From Thereva unica (Eukaryota > Arthropoda > Insecta > Diptera > Therevidae): a stretch of DNA of 64,000 bases. The notes beneath the pieces are model-generated. The model did no database searches, was not told the DNA's origin, and saw only the letters and a list, made by a program, of their open reading frames with translations. Position numbers and translations under genes: made by a program. Numbering within the stretch: position 1 is the stretch's first letter; each line of letters starts with the position of its first letter. Below are positions 10,488 to 21,758 of the stretch, piece after piece. The DNA lies in NCBI GenBank assembly GCA_949987705.1, contig OX465286.1, positions 17,373,676 to 17,437,675 of the forward strand, in the 5' to 3' direction.

Positions 10488-10964
10488 GGGGCCTCGGTAG
10501 TCTAGGGGTAAGGCGCCTGACTACTATCCCAGCGGTCCCGAGTTCGAATCCCGGCCAGCCCCATGGTCCTTCGCCTTTTCCACTTTCCCACCTACATAAC
10601 TATCCTTCTTTCTTCTCCCCTCTTTACATTCCTGATTCCTCCTGTCATAGCCTTCGCTAGTCCTTTCCCGCTGCACCAAGCGCATGTCATCGGTTGGCTG
10701 ATAAGATTCAACTCGTTTCAGGAGGCATAATACTTCAGCGAGTTGTTTCTAAAATGCCCCGATGCCAGAGTCGCGAAATGGTTGGAAGTAGGTGGAATAA
10801 AATATCGCGGCTAGGTTGGGGCAGCTCCTTCCTACTTCTCTCTCTCTTTCTACTCTCTATCTTCCGGCTAGAGCTGCTGTTCGACATTCTATACGAAAAA
10901 AATAGATTGTCGAACAGTACAAAGGGGTTTTCCCTAAGCCTCTAGTCTATCACATAAAAAAAAA
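10488..10964 (+). mobile_element. tRNA-derived SINE, longest copy
   Basis: The head GGGGCCTCGGTAGTCTAGGG contains an A-box-like segment, and GGTCCCGAGTTCGAATCCC is a B-box with TTCGAAT T-loop, ending CCGGCCAGCCCC like a tRNA 3' arm. An unrelated body of about 380 bp follows. The tail is GTACAAAGGGG, CCCTAAGCC, ATCACAT and an A-run. Partial copies occur at 19608, 21759 and 29741. The tail resembles the 3' end of LINE family A (45165-45218). A 5' TAGCATA and 3' TAGCAGG may be a weak target duplication. Confidence 0.8.
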
Positions 10965-11507
10965 TAGCAGGTTGCTAATTCAAGTGCAAAAATGTTCATG
11001 GCTTCAACGAAAACTTTAAAGGCACAAACAGATTAGATGACTGGAAAAGGCTTTAAAATACACCGACCACCATATTTGCTGACACAATAGGCAGGCAGCG
11101 TGGAGAAATTAAATTTATGGGAAATTCTCTCGCAGGCGGCCGTCGTCATAGTCTCCGCGCGCTAATATCTTTGTGACTTAATGCTGTAAACATGCTAAGG
11201 GCGACCGATGAATCGCTTTCCATAGCAGCTGTCAAAAACGAATAGAATACCCGGCCTTTGTTTGAAGGTGCACAATCTGCAGACGTCGACCTCGGCCACC
11301 GAATGAATCTAACTTCTATTTCGTGGCCGAACCCTCTTGCTTTTGCTTGGGTGCTGTGTCATGGATTGGAGATGGTTATTCCGGTGTGTGTGTATGTGTG
11401 ATTCGACTGAATGCGACGTGAATTCGCGCCGTAAATTCACGGCTTGAGACTAAATAGAAGTTCAGATCTTCAGGCACAAGCTGACGATAAATGCCCCCAC
11501 ACATAAA
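10965..11507. other. Non-coding intron sequence
   Basis: No exon, recognised transposon end or RNA gene seen. It includes a GTGTGTGTATGTGTG stretch near 11384-11400. Confidence 0.5.
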
Positions 11508-11668
11508 GGTACGATTCCGAACAAGCTGGCAGACTGCAAACCGCAGTGACGGCACTACTGATTCGTATGATAAAATCACTAAAAGTCGCCTGCTGTTTGC
11601 TATTTGATCATACAAATCAGTAGTGTCGCTTGCGGTTTGCAGTCTGCCGCTTTGTTCGGAATCGTACC
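11508..11668. mobile_element. 161-bp palindromic MITE with TAAA target duplication
   Basis: Both ends read GGTACGATTCCGAACAA inward, and the inverted arms extend about 64 bp each (GCAGACTGCAAACCGCA, CACTACTGATT), leaving only about 35 bp between them. TAAA flanks both sides (11504-11507, 11669-11672). The superfamily is uncertain. A transcript would form a near-complete hairpin. Confidence 0.8.
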
Positions 11669-11672
11669 TAAA

Positions 11673-12763
11673 ATATTTTTGTCAGTTTTCTTGGATTGCA
11701 GACCTCATCCAGATGGCTGCCAGGTAGGTGTGTGGTGATACTTGGCTTCAAGGCGAAGATATGATATGGATAGATTCAAGGCGAAGATATGATATGATAA
11801 GATATGGCTAAATCCTACACCAAAATTTTTATGCGAACGCCAGAAACATAGCCCCTCGATTGTCTAGCTGGCGCCGGCCCGCCAAATGCGCGAATCGGCG
11901 AATGTTGCGGCGTACAACCAAGCCAGTAACTCGGACTCGTGTGTTCTCTACAAGGGGAAAAACGAGTGGAATAGAGGAGGGCCAAGTAGGAGTTCGAATT
12001 ATCAGTTATCTTTAGTGATAAATATTAGTTAATTAATATTAGTTGAAAATAAATTGTGGTCTTAATTCAACTTAAACCTACTACTTAAATGTGTCCTGCT
12101 CAAAATACTTCATGCGCAATCCAAGAAACCAATTTATAAGTGAAACTTCCCCTTATTTCTTTAAAGCGAGGGACCCACCACCAGTGACAGCCACATTTGA
12201 AATAACCCAAGAAACTGAATGTCCATTGCTTAAATACTTGACGCACGAGACAAAGTCCCGTCTTTAAGGGAAACTTCCCCTCATTTCCATTAGCACATAA
12301 CTTTCCCTTGAAATTACACGTCACACTGAAGCAGGGGAAAGACAAGAGGAATTTGCTGTGTCCGGGTTAAATAATTTTGAATGAGGGGAAGTGTAAAATG
12401 CGGTGGAGAAATTCAAAATCTTTTGAAAAGCGTTAAGAGATTTTTGTTCCTCGGGGAATTAAGGGGTATCTGATTGTGAGAAGGTAGTAGAAGGATGTGT
12501 ATTATGAATGACATAAATGTAGTTGCACGTATTAAATTGAAAATTGAGCAAATTTCGAGAACTTGGAACAAAATCGATTTAAAAAAAAAGGGGCAATACT
12601 TTTTTCATCTTTGGAGCTAATAAAGATCTTTCTTGGAATGCATTCCAGAATAAATAAAGCACGAAGCGCATATGCATGCCTGTTCTGCATATGGAGATCA
12701 ACGCAGATCTCAATTAACACCAAATTGCGGCAGTTCAACTCCAACGTTAAGCATGGTCTAGGA
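11673..12763. other. Non-coding intron sequence, possibly with old transposon debris
   Basis: There is a short tandem duplication, TTCAAGGCGAAGATATGATATG, near 11752-11795 (two copies). Around 12060 an AATAAA-containing segment vaguely resembles a retroviral-type LTR, but no ends can be shown. The last bases before 12764 belong to an RTE-like LINE 3' fragment that continues at 14247. Confidence 0.4.
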
Positions 12764-14246
12764 CAGTGGTCGGCAAACTGCGGCTCGCGGGCCTCGTGTG
12801 GCTCTTTGGCCCGCTAAGCGTGGTTCTTCCACAAAATACCATATGGGGATGGCGCATGCACTGAAGTCGGTTTTCGGCAGAATTTCCCTTAAGTTCTACC
12901 TGGAAAACGCTGGGAAAATTTGCAGACGGAAGCTTTTTTGCAAGTTAATTAATGGGGAAAACACTCCAGATCTTACACTGATTTGGATCCGCCTGTGTAC
13001 AAGGTCACGGTCCTTGTCAGGTTGGAGATCATCCTATTCCTCTCTGGTAGGGATATTAAGGTCACTGCCGAAATTTAATTTTGCGACCATGTAGTCGGTA
13101 GGTCCTGACACCATTTCCTGTGGTAGCGAGTGCAGTATATTACTGAGACTATAGGCGCAGCTCATTGAGCTCTTCATCAGAATCAGCCTCTTCATTAGAT
13201 GAAGCCGTTTTGAAAACATTTCCCCATGCCTATCTTAGTCGAAAATCGAGTTTATAGTCAACTTTTTCGAGCCCTTCTAGGCACTGGTTATTGATTAGCA
13301 GCACCAGGGTTCTAATATTTGGCTGGGGTTCCTCTGTCTTAGCATATTCCAGTTATCCATAGGGATGTCCCTGTTGTAGCGTCGAAGATGCTCGAGAATT
13401 TTGCCCCATCATAAAGTCCATTACAATCTCTCATATTTTGGTCTCGATGTCGGCCCAGAGAAGGTCCAGGGTACTAGAATTGACATCGGTTAGTGCCACT
13501 AGAAGTTGGTCCTTCACTACTTCGCTCATTGGCCTGTTACCCGTTGATCCTGATTGTTGGGCTCCTGAAGTAGAAGTTTCCCCGACTATGGATGGTCTTG
13601 AAAGCTATGTTCCCGGGATCCGTGTGCGAGTTTTGTCTCTCTCCAAGATCTCTGCCGAGAATCCAAGCAATTCTGCCGAGAATGATGAGGGCGCGATTGT
13701 ATCTTCTTTTGCGGATGGAGCGTTGTGATCTCTGTATCTCAGATGTGCTGGGTGATTGTCGCTGTGGCTGGCGACTCCTGGCACGACTGTGATTATGTTG
13801 CCTGACTTTGAAGTACTGTGGTTGGTACTTGCGAAGCTGACGATTGCCCTACTTGGAGCAAACTGAGACTCCCCCAAGGAGAAAGGTCCGTATTCCTTGG
13901 TCCTACTGCTTGTTCGTTGCTGTGTCGGGTCGTCTGAACATCTGTTTTTTTTTTTGGTTTCTTTTCATTATTATTTTTCTTATTTTTGGTTTATGTTATT
14001 CTAACGCCGAAAATGAAGTCCGATTTGGCAGTGCCGTATCCCAGAGTAAGGCACTTGTACACACCGTCCTTGACCGGCCATCTGCGGGCACAAATGGGAC
14101 ATTTGAAAGGGCTTGTCCTCAATGCGCATACCTCAATTAGATTGAGGACGTTTTTAGAAAGGGCCAAAATTTGGCTCTTAAAATATTTTTAAATCATTGT
14201 GCTGTTGATATTTGGCTCTGTTGACTAATGAGTTTGCCGGCCACTG
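12764..14246. mobile_element. hAT-type non-autonomous element with 8-bp target duplication
   Basis: The left end CAGTGGTCGGCAAACT and right end AGTTTGCCGGCCACTG are terminal inverted repeats of hAT type. GTCTAGGA is duplicated exactly on both sides (12756-12763 and 14247-14254), and 8-bp duplications are diagnostic for hAT. It inserted into an RTE-like LINE 3' end. No hAT transposase is present; instead it carries a broken minus-strand DUF4780-like reading frame. That cargo is shared with the unrelated-ended element at 37416-39638. Confidence 0.85.
13034..13877 (-). pseudogene. DUF4780-like reading frame inside the hAT-type element
   Basis: From 13877 the minus strand encodes MGESQFAPSRAIVSFASTNH and a Ser/Thr-rich segment. 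After one TAG (about 13603) the same frame continues with GSTGNRPMSEVVKDQLLVAL and TDVNSSTLDLLWADIETKI. Further on, with frameshifts, come NRDIPMDNWNML and KTASSNEEADSDEELNEL. The order 'KDQLLVAL...DIPxDNW...acidic tail' fits my memory of DUF4780, a domain common in insect transposon-associated proteins of unknown function. A second degenerate copy lies at 38060-39510. It is broken by stops and shifts. The domain name is a recollection, not a search result. Confidence 0.5.
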
Positions 14247-14345
14247 GTCTAGGACGACCCGAGAGCTTAAGGATCGCAAACTGAATGACTGGTGAAGGGG
14301 ACAGATCGTGGCATGATTTGTCGTTGGAAAGGGCTCGCCCTCCTG
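14247..14345 (+). mobile_element. RTE-like LINE 3' fragment split by the hAT-type element
   Basis: Joined to about 12750-12763, this aligns with 6105-6215 (AGAGCTTARGGATSSCAAACT, then a diverged RDRW-like segment). It is the disrupted C-terminal coding region of the same RTE-like family. It is short and decayed. Confidence 0.5.
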
Positions 14346-15739
14346 GATCCCTATATGTCTAGTTTCTCCGGATATTACGGGAGTAGGATGTTTATAGTCC
14401 TAATACTTCTGAACACGATCGCACCCCGGGAGTAGTCACCATTCATTCGCGAATTGAAACGAATGGTGACCGCGGTCACCACAAATTGTAAAAAGATCAT
14501 TTCAGTTTTACCTGTGTGCAGCGATGTTCATGATCATAACTTTTGCTTACACTTAAATTTCTTTTAGGATTTGTCACTACCCCTAAGATGAATGAAATTT
14601 AACAGACTTCCTCTCAAAATTCTTAATATTTCCTCAAACTATTTGCTACAAAGGGAAAAAACGCCAAGTAAAGCACATTTTTCTCATTATCCCAAAGAAC
14701 TACTTAAAACCTACATAAAAATAAAACTGTGACTTATGAAGCACGTAACAGCAACCAAGATTAAAACTTTTGTGTTTATTTTCATTCTCTTTTTTGTATG
14801 TGCATTTGTGTATAGCTTGCTGCTATGGGAAAAAGGTAAAAACGAGGACAAGGGATTAGTGTAGTGTACACTACAATTGAAGAAGTCCCGTCCTCCTTTC
14901 ATCTCTCGGCTGGTTTATTTCTTCTATGTTTTTTTTTCCTGGTTAATAAAAACTCATTTAAAATTGTCTGGCGAGCTGTTCTCTCGCTCTCATCTTCAAC
15001 TTTAATCAATTCGTCACGGGCAAGTTCAAATCAAATGGCAGGCAGCACACAGAGAGAGGCAATTTTACCCGCTTCGATTGGCTGAACATAATATAAAATG
15101 GGTAAAATCCTCAACAGCCGCAGACTAACAGGCCCACAGCAATAACAACAACAACAGCAAAAAAAAAACGAGAAGCGCGCAATCTTTTACCTGGAATGTT
15201 ATAGACCATTTTACGTATGGCTTTTTGGGTAGGTAAAAGGTAACACAATAACGAGACAATTCAGCCAACAGCCGTTTCAAATCGGTTTACCAATCACACG
15301 GTGATTGTAATTAAAAATATGCATGTGTGTATGCGAGAGGAGTATGTGAATATCGCGCTTTTTGTGTCTTTATGTCCTCTGGCCTTTAAGCCTTTTTAAT
15401 ATAAATAAATAAAAATATCGAGGTGCAATTATTGTCAACAATATCCTTGAGCTGTGGAAGTGCTCTTGTTTTATTTCGACTGGAGGGGTCTTCGAAAGTA
15501 ATTAAAGGGTGGACGGACTTGGGTAGATAGCAAGGCTTTGGCAGTATTTATTGTCAGTCAGTAAGTGGCTATTGGAGTATATATCGATTTGAGAGAGATC
15601 CAGTCCTAGACGATCGGTCCTTTTGAAATATACCAAAGTCCGCACCTAGTCTGCGGTAAATGTCATGCACTTTCTTGGGAATTCTTAGAACGCAGTAGAG
15701 CTCACGCCTTAAAAAAAGGTAAATGAACTTGCGGAATTA
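14346..15739. other. Non-coding intron sequence
   Basis: It contains a small palindrome near 14436-14461 (GTCACCATTCATTCG pairing with CGAATGGTGAC) and a CAACAACAACAGC stretch near 15145. I see no supported gene. Confidence 0.5.
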
Positions 15740-15925
15740 TGATTGAGAATAAAGTGGTGGTAATAAAAGGTTGGGGTAATAAAAATTTGGGGTAATAAAA
15801 GGGTAATAGAAACTTCATAAAAATCAAACAAAAGAGTGACGCTGCTTGCTTGTGGGGTCTTGAGACTCTTACTGCGAATGGAAGCTGCGATTTTTAAATT
15901 TCCTTCTTTTATGGCGGGGCTCCAA
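15740..15925 (-). repeat. Dispersed repeat family R1w, copy 2, with GGTAATAAAA array
   Basis: On the minus strand it begins GGAGCCCCGCCATAAAAGA and continues TTCCATTCGCAGTAAGAGTC with CTCAAGACCCC, matching copy 1. It then runs into several TATTACCCCAA / TTTTATTACC units. This copy links the terminal motif and the decamer array in one element. Confidence 0.65.
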
Positions 15926-16915
15926 GAAAGATGTCTTTATTGCCAACCAGACACTGGGCCCTAATCTACCACCTATGAAGGATTAGAAGACCCAATTTGT
16001 AGGATTTTTCCTCGTGGCTCATAGGTCTGTTCGTGCTGATTACATCCAGGCTAAATCCATGTTTATCACTCACCCTTTTGCCTTTCGCCTACAAGACAAT
16101 GAAGAAAGTTCTTAACAAGGTGAGGTAAGAAGTACTTGTCTTGTACGTTTAACACTCTGCTCTCCTCAGTAAGAGTTGATACCAGGAAGGGACGTGAACT
16201 GACACAGCTTTTCACAAACTGGTCCTAAGACTGGAGGAAGCAGTGCTTAAAAATAATGCCGCCCCCTCAATATCAAGGGAGCCTTCGATAACACTTTCTT
16301 TGATATTATACCAAAGCTGGATCTAAAAATACTAGAGGTGCAGGTGAAAATTTTTGCAACTGGATCATCCGCTCGATCTTGGGAACGCTCATATTTCTTT
16401 TATTCCAAGAAACCTGTGGAGGGCACCATAGAAAAATAATGTCTCCAGGGGAAACGATAAATTCCCTTAGAAGCTATTCAAAAATTACTTTGGGAGGGTC
16501 AACGCGCGCCCCTGATGAGCTAGGTACTATAAATCGGATCACCTTAAAAGTGCCCGGACCATCAAGGCTCCGAGGCAATAAAAAAAAAGGTACACTTTGA
16601 CCAGACAGGCTCCTACACTCTTTTTATAGGCCCAGAAGTGGCTATTGGAACACCCCAACTAGTTAGATAAAAAAGCCCTAGACAAACAATCTCTGACCGA
16701 CGGCCTACACCAAACACACTGGTCTGATGAACTGTAAGCGTTTTATTTTTTGGGTTGAATCGAAACTCTGCCGGTGAATCAGTTAGCAAGAGGCACATTA
16801 GTTGATTTACTCATTAGACTCCACTACAACCTAATTACCATTTATTGATGATCGGCTGAAAGCGGAGGACACAATCTGCAGGCTGTGCTGTTGGACATTG
16901 TTGCACTCTATGATA
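15926..16915. other. Non-coding intron sequence
   Basis: No exon or transposon end recognised. Short open frames near 16379-16798 lack domains. Confidence 0.45.
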
Positions 16916-17441
16916 GAGCGCGCACCATAAAACAAGGCAATCTCAAAATCTCGAGGTTATTCAATGCACAGTCAGGGCCTCAAGTCCTCCACAAGGGAGC
17001 AATGTCATTCTTTGTTTTTTTTTTTTTTTTGTAAAAACACAAATAACTGCTGCTCAATTATATTCTCAATCACTATTCCACATGCACTCTCATATCAATT
17101 ATTTTATGGTGATGTTGCTGCTTCAATATTAAACATAAAAACAGCACTATATTGTGGATGTTTTGTAGATTTTTATGACCTTTTTATTACCACATTATTA
17201 CCTTTTTATTACCACCTGTCAATTAAATTCTAAATAACAATTCCACATGTGCTGTAATTTCTCTTTTTTATGCCTTTATATTAGAACGTATCGCTGCACA
17301 AGAGGTACTAGTCTCCCTAAGCCAGAGTCCTCTAACTCTAAGCTCTATTATATTATATAAAACGAGCCAGAAAGGCAAGAGATCGATTCTGTTGGATGAA
17401 CATCATGACAGATTCCCTTCTTTTATGACGTGGGCTCTATC
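16916..17441 (+). repeat. Dispersed repeat family R1w, copy 3, possibly full-length
   Basis: It starts AGAGCGCGCACCATAAAA and ends with the inverted counterpart TTTTATGACGTGGGCTCT, so this copy looks like a TIR element of about 526 bp. It contains AATCTCAAAATC, ATATTCTCAATCAC and TTCCACATGC, plus CTTTTTATTACCAC repeats (17171-17217). Flanks TGA/TCA merely extend the inverted repeat; no target duplication is clear. Confidence 0.6.
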
Positions 17442-17519
17442 AATGCTTTTAAGCCTCACCTCAGGCTTTACAAAACAAAAAAATACAAAAGTAAAATTAT
17501 GGAGTTAAAAAAAACTTAC

Positions 17520-17664
17520 CAGCAGCTATTGTTGATTTTGGCAGTATGACTAGTAGCGATATAACTAAGATTGCTGATGTTCTCGCTATATAGCAAACAT
17601 ATTTTTTCCTGTACATGGGTAAGATACCCCCATCGAAATGTGGGCACTGATTGTACATTGCCAT
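17520..17664 (-). CDS. Cirl: Cirl first coding exon: start codon and signal peptide
   Basis: This minus-strand exon runs from ATG at 17664 to a donor gtaag at 17519-17515. It encodes MAMYNQCPHFDGGILPMYRK, then KYVCYIARTSAILVISLLVI and LPKSTIAA, i.e. a basic stretch, a hydrophobic core and a small-residue cleavage site: a secretory signal peptide with a long n-region. It ends one base into a codon, and GCA is completed by the exon at 5784, giving [11 protein letters not shown], the lectin start. A strong acceptor (ttcttttccttttcag) abuts the ATG exactly, so a 5'UTR exon must lie upstream (higher coordinates). The intron to 5784 is 11.7 kb. The in-frame Met at codon 17 could also start translation. 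Confidence 0.88.
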
Positions 17665-19592
17665 CTGAAAAGGAAAAGAATTTTAAGGTTAAAAAATTGT
17701 TTTTTATTTTTTAAATAAGGTATTTTGGGCGGAGGGGGGGGGGGGGCGTAGTAGCAGTTTTCATTGTAGAAGAAATGTACCTACTTTACGCGCAGCTAGT
17801 CCAAGTAAAAGGCTCTCAAAGTCGCAGATTACACCACAAACAGGATTCGTTCGAATGAAATGACTACCCAAAAGTTATGATTGAGGTAGAGGACAATTGA
17901 TTATGACATTGAGACGATGCAATATGCAAAAGCTATGCACTGCCAGAGATTATAGCCCTGGTAATATCCTGAACAGCCGCAACACCAGAGCAGCAACAGA
18001 TTGATTTAATATCATATCCCAAATTTCCTCGGGGAGCCTCGGGGAAGTCGTGGTGGAGTAGTCTCAACCTTTTTCTCGCTGTAGCCACAACAAGTGCTTT
18101 ACTAATTCAATTCGGGAGGTTTTCCCTAGAACCTAGCATTCAGACTTGAACAGAGCCTGATAGCTCGATATGGTTTTAATTCCTTGAATCATGTTTACCT
18201 GGTTTTGGAATATAAATACCAAACTATCCTATCTCCAAATCCTCGGAATAAATTCCAACGCAAAACTTGTACCGGAATTGTGGCAACAGGATTGGTAGAA
18301 TCTTTTCCAAGAAGTTCTGAAGTGAAATCGGGAAGATTTGAAGTTTCCCCAGTATCGTTGAGCCGATTGGAAGGTGACAATGGCCAATTCGATTTTGCTT
18401 TTAGTGAAAATTTTGTTTGCAAGGGTTTTGTTTCTATTCTAGGAAAACGCTGGGAAAAAACTATCGGTAATAGCTTGGCAAAAACTATACTCAAATCTGA
18501 GTTTATCCATCAACACAAGGGTTTATCCATTAATATTGCTACAAAGAACAATGATTTTCAGTATAAACTCATAGAATATTTATTAATCCACTTTACTAGC
18601 ATACAAAGAATAGCCAACTATGAAAAAATTTGGGCAGATGGGCAGATATAATGTAAGCCACGAGGAATGTTTTAGAGGATTTAAAAAAAAAACATTATCT
18701 ATCCTTTCTCGTGTCCTTCATGTCCTGTCCAGTTTTTTATAGTTCAATACTAAGTACTTTTACACTAATAATTAAACTATTGCCTTAGTTTATTAATTAA
18801 TAATATTGTAATTAAAATAATTATAAATCTTTTTCGATATTTGCTGATTTCTTTATATTGCGATTTTTAAGTAAATAACATAACTCCAAGTAAATAAAAT
18901 ATGATAAAACTTTAATAAATCAATAAATACCTTTAAAATCATCCTACAAATATCAAATTAACTAATAAATAACGTAAAAATTGAAAAAAAAAAAAAAAAA
19001 AATTTAATTTCATGAAATCTCAAAAAAATGCATAAAAATTATAACGATAAAAACTCAGTTTTTTCGTTCATTTTTACGTTTATATTTAATAATTATTATT
19101 ACGCATCATTATCATTGAATACTTGTTATTTATATTATCTTTAATATTTTTAATAACTAAAAAACATTATTTAATCATATTTTTATTGATTATTTTAATA
19201 AAAAAGCAATAAAATAAGGTTTCATAATTACATACTAAGCTACCGCCATCTAGATTTGAAAGTGTAGGATGATAGATTTTATCGACATAAGCTTTTGACA
19301 GTTCTCTGAAATTGTGAAATTGAAGTTTTGTGTGCGAAAGTTGCTGCTGGAGAAAAATTAATTTTTTTAGTATTTAAAATGAATGTAATTATACAATTTA
19401 TGAAATTATTTAATCCTTAATTATTGATAGGTGATTTTTAGTTAAAATGAAAGTGTTACGCGTTTTTTTTTAATGTAAATTTAATAAAATAAAAGTGCGT
19501 CTTTTCTTTTGGAAAATAAAATGGCAGGTATTGCTAAATTTTGGTTTTTTGTTTGTTGCATTTTAGGAATATACATATATTTTTGTTTTCAT
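17665..19592. other. Upstream Cirl intron, AT-rich; one unassigned 155-codon ORF
   Basis: The polypyrimidine tract and acceptor of the first coding exon occupy 17665-17685. G13 lies at 17734-17746. The open frame 18184-18651 (+) encodes 155 residues with no motif I recognise, and the opposite strand is also open for about 300 nt there, so it is more likely chance or old repeat. From 18700 to 19500 the sequence is very AT-rich, with an A18-type run near 18983. Confidence 0.5.
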
Positions 19593-19607
19593 AATATTGT
19601 AGTGGCT

Positions 19608-19815
19608 ACTATCCCAGAGGTCCCGGGTTCGAATCACGGCCAACCCCATGGTCCTACGCTTTTTCCACTTTCCCACCTTCATAAGTTTCCTTCTTTCTTC
19701 TTCCCTCTTAACATTCCTGATTTAACATCTAAGTTTCATGGTTATATGGCTGAAAGGCCAGGACCATTAAAAGGCCTCTAAGTGCCACGCTAGCTCACAA
19801 CCAGCACAAAAAAAA
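19608..19815 (+). mobile_element. 5'-truncated SINE with perfect 15-bp target duplication
   Basis: AATATTGTAGTGGCT is duplicated at 19593-19607 and 19816-19830. The insert starts inside the tRNA part (ACTATCCCAGAGGTCCC), keeps the B-box GGTTCGAAT and the pyrimidine-rich body. It then departs from the 10.5 kb SINE: its 3' half has GGCCAGGACC, GGCCTCTAAGTG and an A-run. It is a variant or subfamily with a different tail. Confidence 0.9.
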
Positions 19816-19830
19816 AATATTGTAGTGGCT

Positions 19831-20961
19831 TGATATATTGGAAATTTTGTTTCTAAACTGTAAATGTTGATTCGGGTTTTTGTTTTTTTAATACGGAGGC
19901 AATTCATATGGTGAACACCGGGGCTAAGTTAGGTCTGGTCTGCAGCCTTGTGGCCCTCGTCTGTGGATCTAGCACAGTGGTCTCTGAAGTGGGGTACGCG
20001 TCCCCCGAGGGATACGCAGAATATTCTAGGGGGTACTCCAAATCTATCTTCAAAGAACTTTATGTCTTACCCTTTTCCGAGATATTCAATACTTATTAAT
20101 GAACATTAAGACGGCGGCACGGGATATCGTCTCACGGGGCTACATGAAATACGGGTTTAAAAATCAACCAGCAGCTAGTATACCAGCATCCTCCACAGCT
20201 TGTTGTGAAACAATTTTTGCCTGGCTGTGGCCCTACACCTGGTGATTATGTGACTTTTAGCATTGTAACAGTGACTTCCACCGCGACAAGTGTGTACATA
20301 CTAGTGCTTGACCCCATTAGCTTGTTATTTTTTAATGTTTCCATATCGAACCTCTACGATATCATTAAAATGCTCTAAGTTCCGCGTTGTGATGGGTCAT
20401 AGTAGATACAAGGCGGCTCTTGTTTTTGGAGTTTGCTAGGAAACTATCCTTGAAAATCTATATATAACCTATATAGCTACATATATATAGCTAAATACCT
20501 TTCAAGTCCTTCGCCTTGGACAAGTGGCAGTTGATCCTCTCATCTGCAACAACGCCTGTACTTAGTGACATAAGTTCACTGGCCTCGGGGAACCAATTCA
20601 GCAGCTTATGTGCATCAATGTCGTCTCGTTTTTGCATGGCATCTCTGCGGTAAACGGGTTATTCTGACGTTGGGAGCTCCACTCCCGAAAAGTTCTCAAT
20701 CTCTTGGCATACATTATGCAGCCAAAGTCTTCATTAACGCCAAAGACCAGCGTTTCTAGTAAAGCACCGAAGTAAGCTCAACCCTTAGTAGCCTTAATAA
20801 GGCATCTCGCCGGGTTTATCCGGTTAATAAGAATGCACCAAGAATCCGCTTAGGTAGCTTCCCTAGCGGATGATAAAACTTCTTGTTTTCTTGGTCGTGT
20901 GGATTCATGTTATATACTAGCAGGGGCTGCCAGACCAGTCCCCATGGCATAGCCTGCTGGG
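19831..20961. other. Non-coding; possibly 5' region of the LINE at 20962
   Basis: Unlike its surroundings this stretch is not AT-rich and runs directly into the ORF1-like frame, so part of it may be the LINE 5'UTR. I recognise no motif. A TATATA-rich stretch lies at 20460-20500. Confidence 0.35.
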
Positions 20962-21758
20962 GTGAGTAACGATGACCTCCAAGTATGTGTTAGAAGCACA
21001 TCACACGCGTTTCACACTGGGCAATGGATGTCTCTGCTACCCATCTCATCCCCATTCATACTCTCAACGTTAGAAGAGGCCGCGGACTCCGGCGTGCAGC
21101 TGGAAACTGTCAATAAAAGTGGCAGGGGTCAGTCACCAGCGGAAAAACATACATACTTCGCGCCCAATGAAAGAATAGTGTCAAGGGGCCCGCGGAAGAC
21201 CGTACCACGGAAAAGCTCCAGTTCACTAGGCAACCTGAGCGAGCTAATAAAGGTGGGTAGGGTAAGTATCCGGACGACGCTAAGGAAAGAGGAAGACACT
21301 ATACAGAAGTTGGGAGTCCAAATAAAGGAGCTCATGGACGACCTGAATGGACGGAATAACATCGCCCACACAATCTTGGTGATGGTTAGAAAAATGAGAG
21401 CAACCTATTTTAAGACGCAGGAGGAAAGGGGAGATCCGATAAGAAGATCTCTAGAAAGGACGTTGCGGCGACAATGGAGGCCACAAGAACTCCGGAAGCT
21501 CCCTAGAGAGCCGGGTGAGGGGCGCAACTCTGGCAAAGACCTCCAAAGAAGAGCAAGGATAAGTCGCGTCAAAGGAGAGACGAAAATCGACCAAAGAGAG
21601 AGAGTACCTGGTGAAGGTGGACCGGGGCTTTCAGAGAGGGAAAAGACAGAAAAAGAAGTTGAAACAGCGAAAAAGCAGGAAAGGAAACGAGCACCTGGAA
21701 AACAACATAAAGCCGCAAAAATGATAAGGTCGCATGCGCATATCATAACTGCGGCAAG
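20962..21758 (+). pseudogene. LINE ORF1 (gag-like) fragment
   Basis: An open frame of about 265 residues before the SINE junction. The middle (SSSSLGNLSELIKVGRVSIR, then KEEDTIQKLGVQIKELMDDL and NGRNNIAHTILVMVRKM) resembles the helical segment of gag-like ORF1 proteins in insect R1/LOA-group LINEs. The remainder is strongly Arg/Lys/Glu-rich. No CCHC zinc knuckles are present, and the frame ends inside the adjoining SINE, so it is truncated. No reverse transcriptase follows. It could be the ORF1 of the RNase-H LINE family nearby, but this cannot be shown. Confidence 0.5.

Noticed and set aside
10488..10563. tRNA gene
   Set aside because: A-box and B-box are present, but the acceptor stem has mismatches, the segment is fused to a repeated body and tail, and partial copies recur: it is the head of a SINE.
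11880..12090. Solo LTR
   Set aside because: Contains AATAAA but no matching TG/CA ends, target duplication or second copy could be shown.
14436..14461. Hairpin near GTCACCATTCATTCG as terminator or miRNA
   Set aside because: Only about 11 paired bases with no flanking support.
18184..18651. 155-codon host gene
   Set aside because: No domain, opposite strand also open, no splice or promoter context; chance or old repeat more likely.
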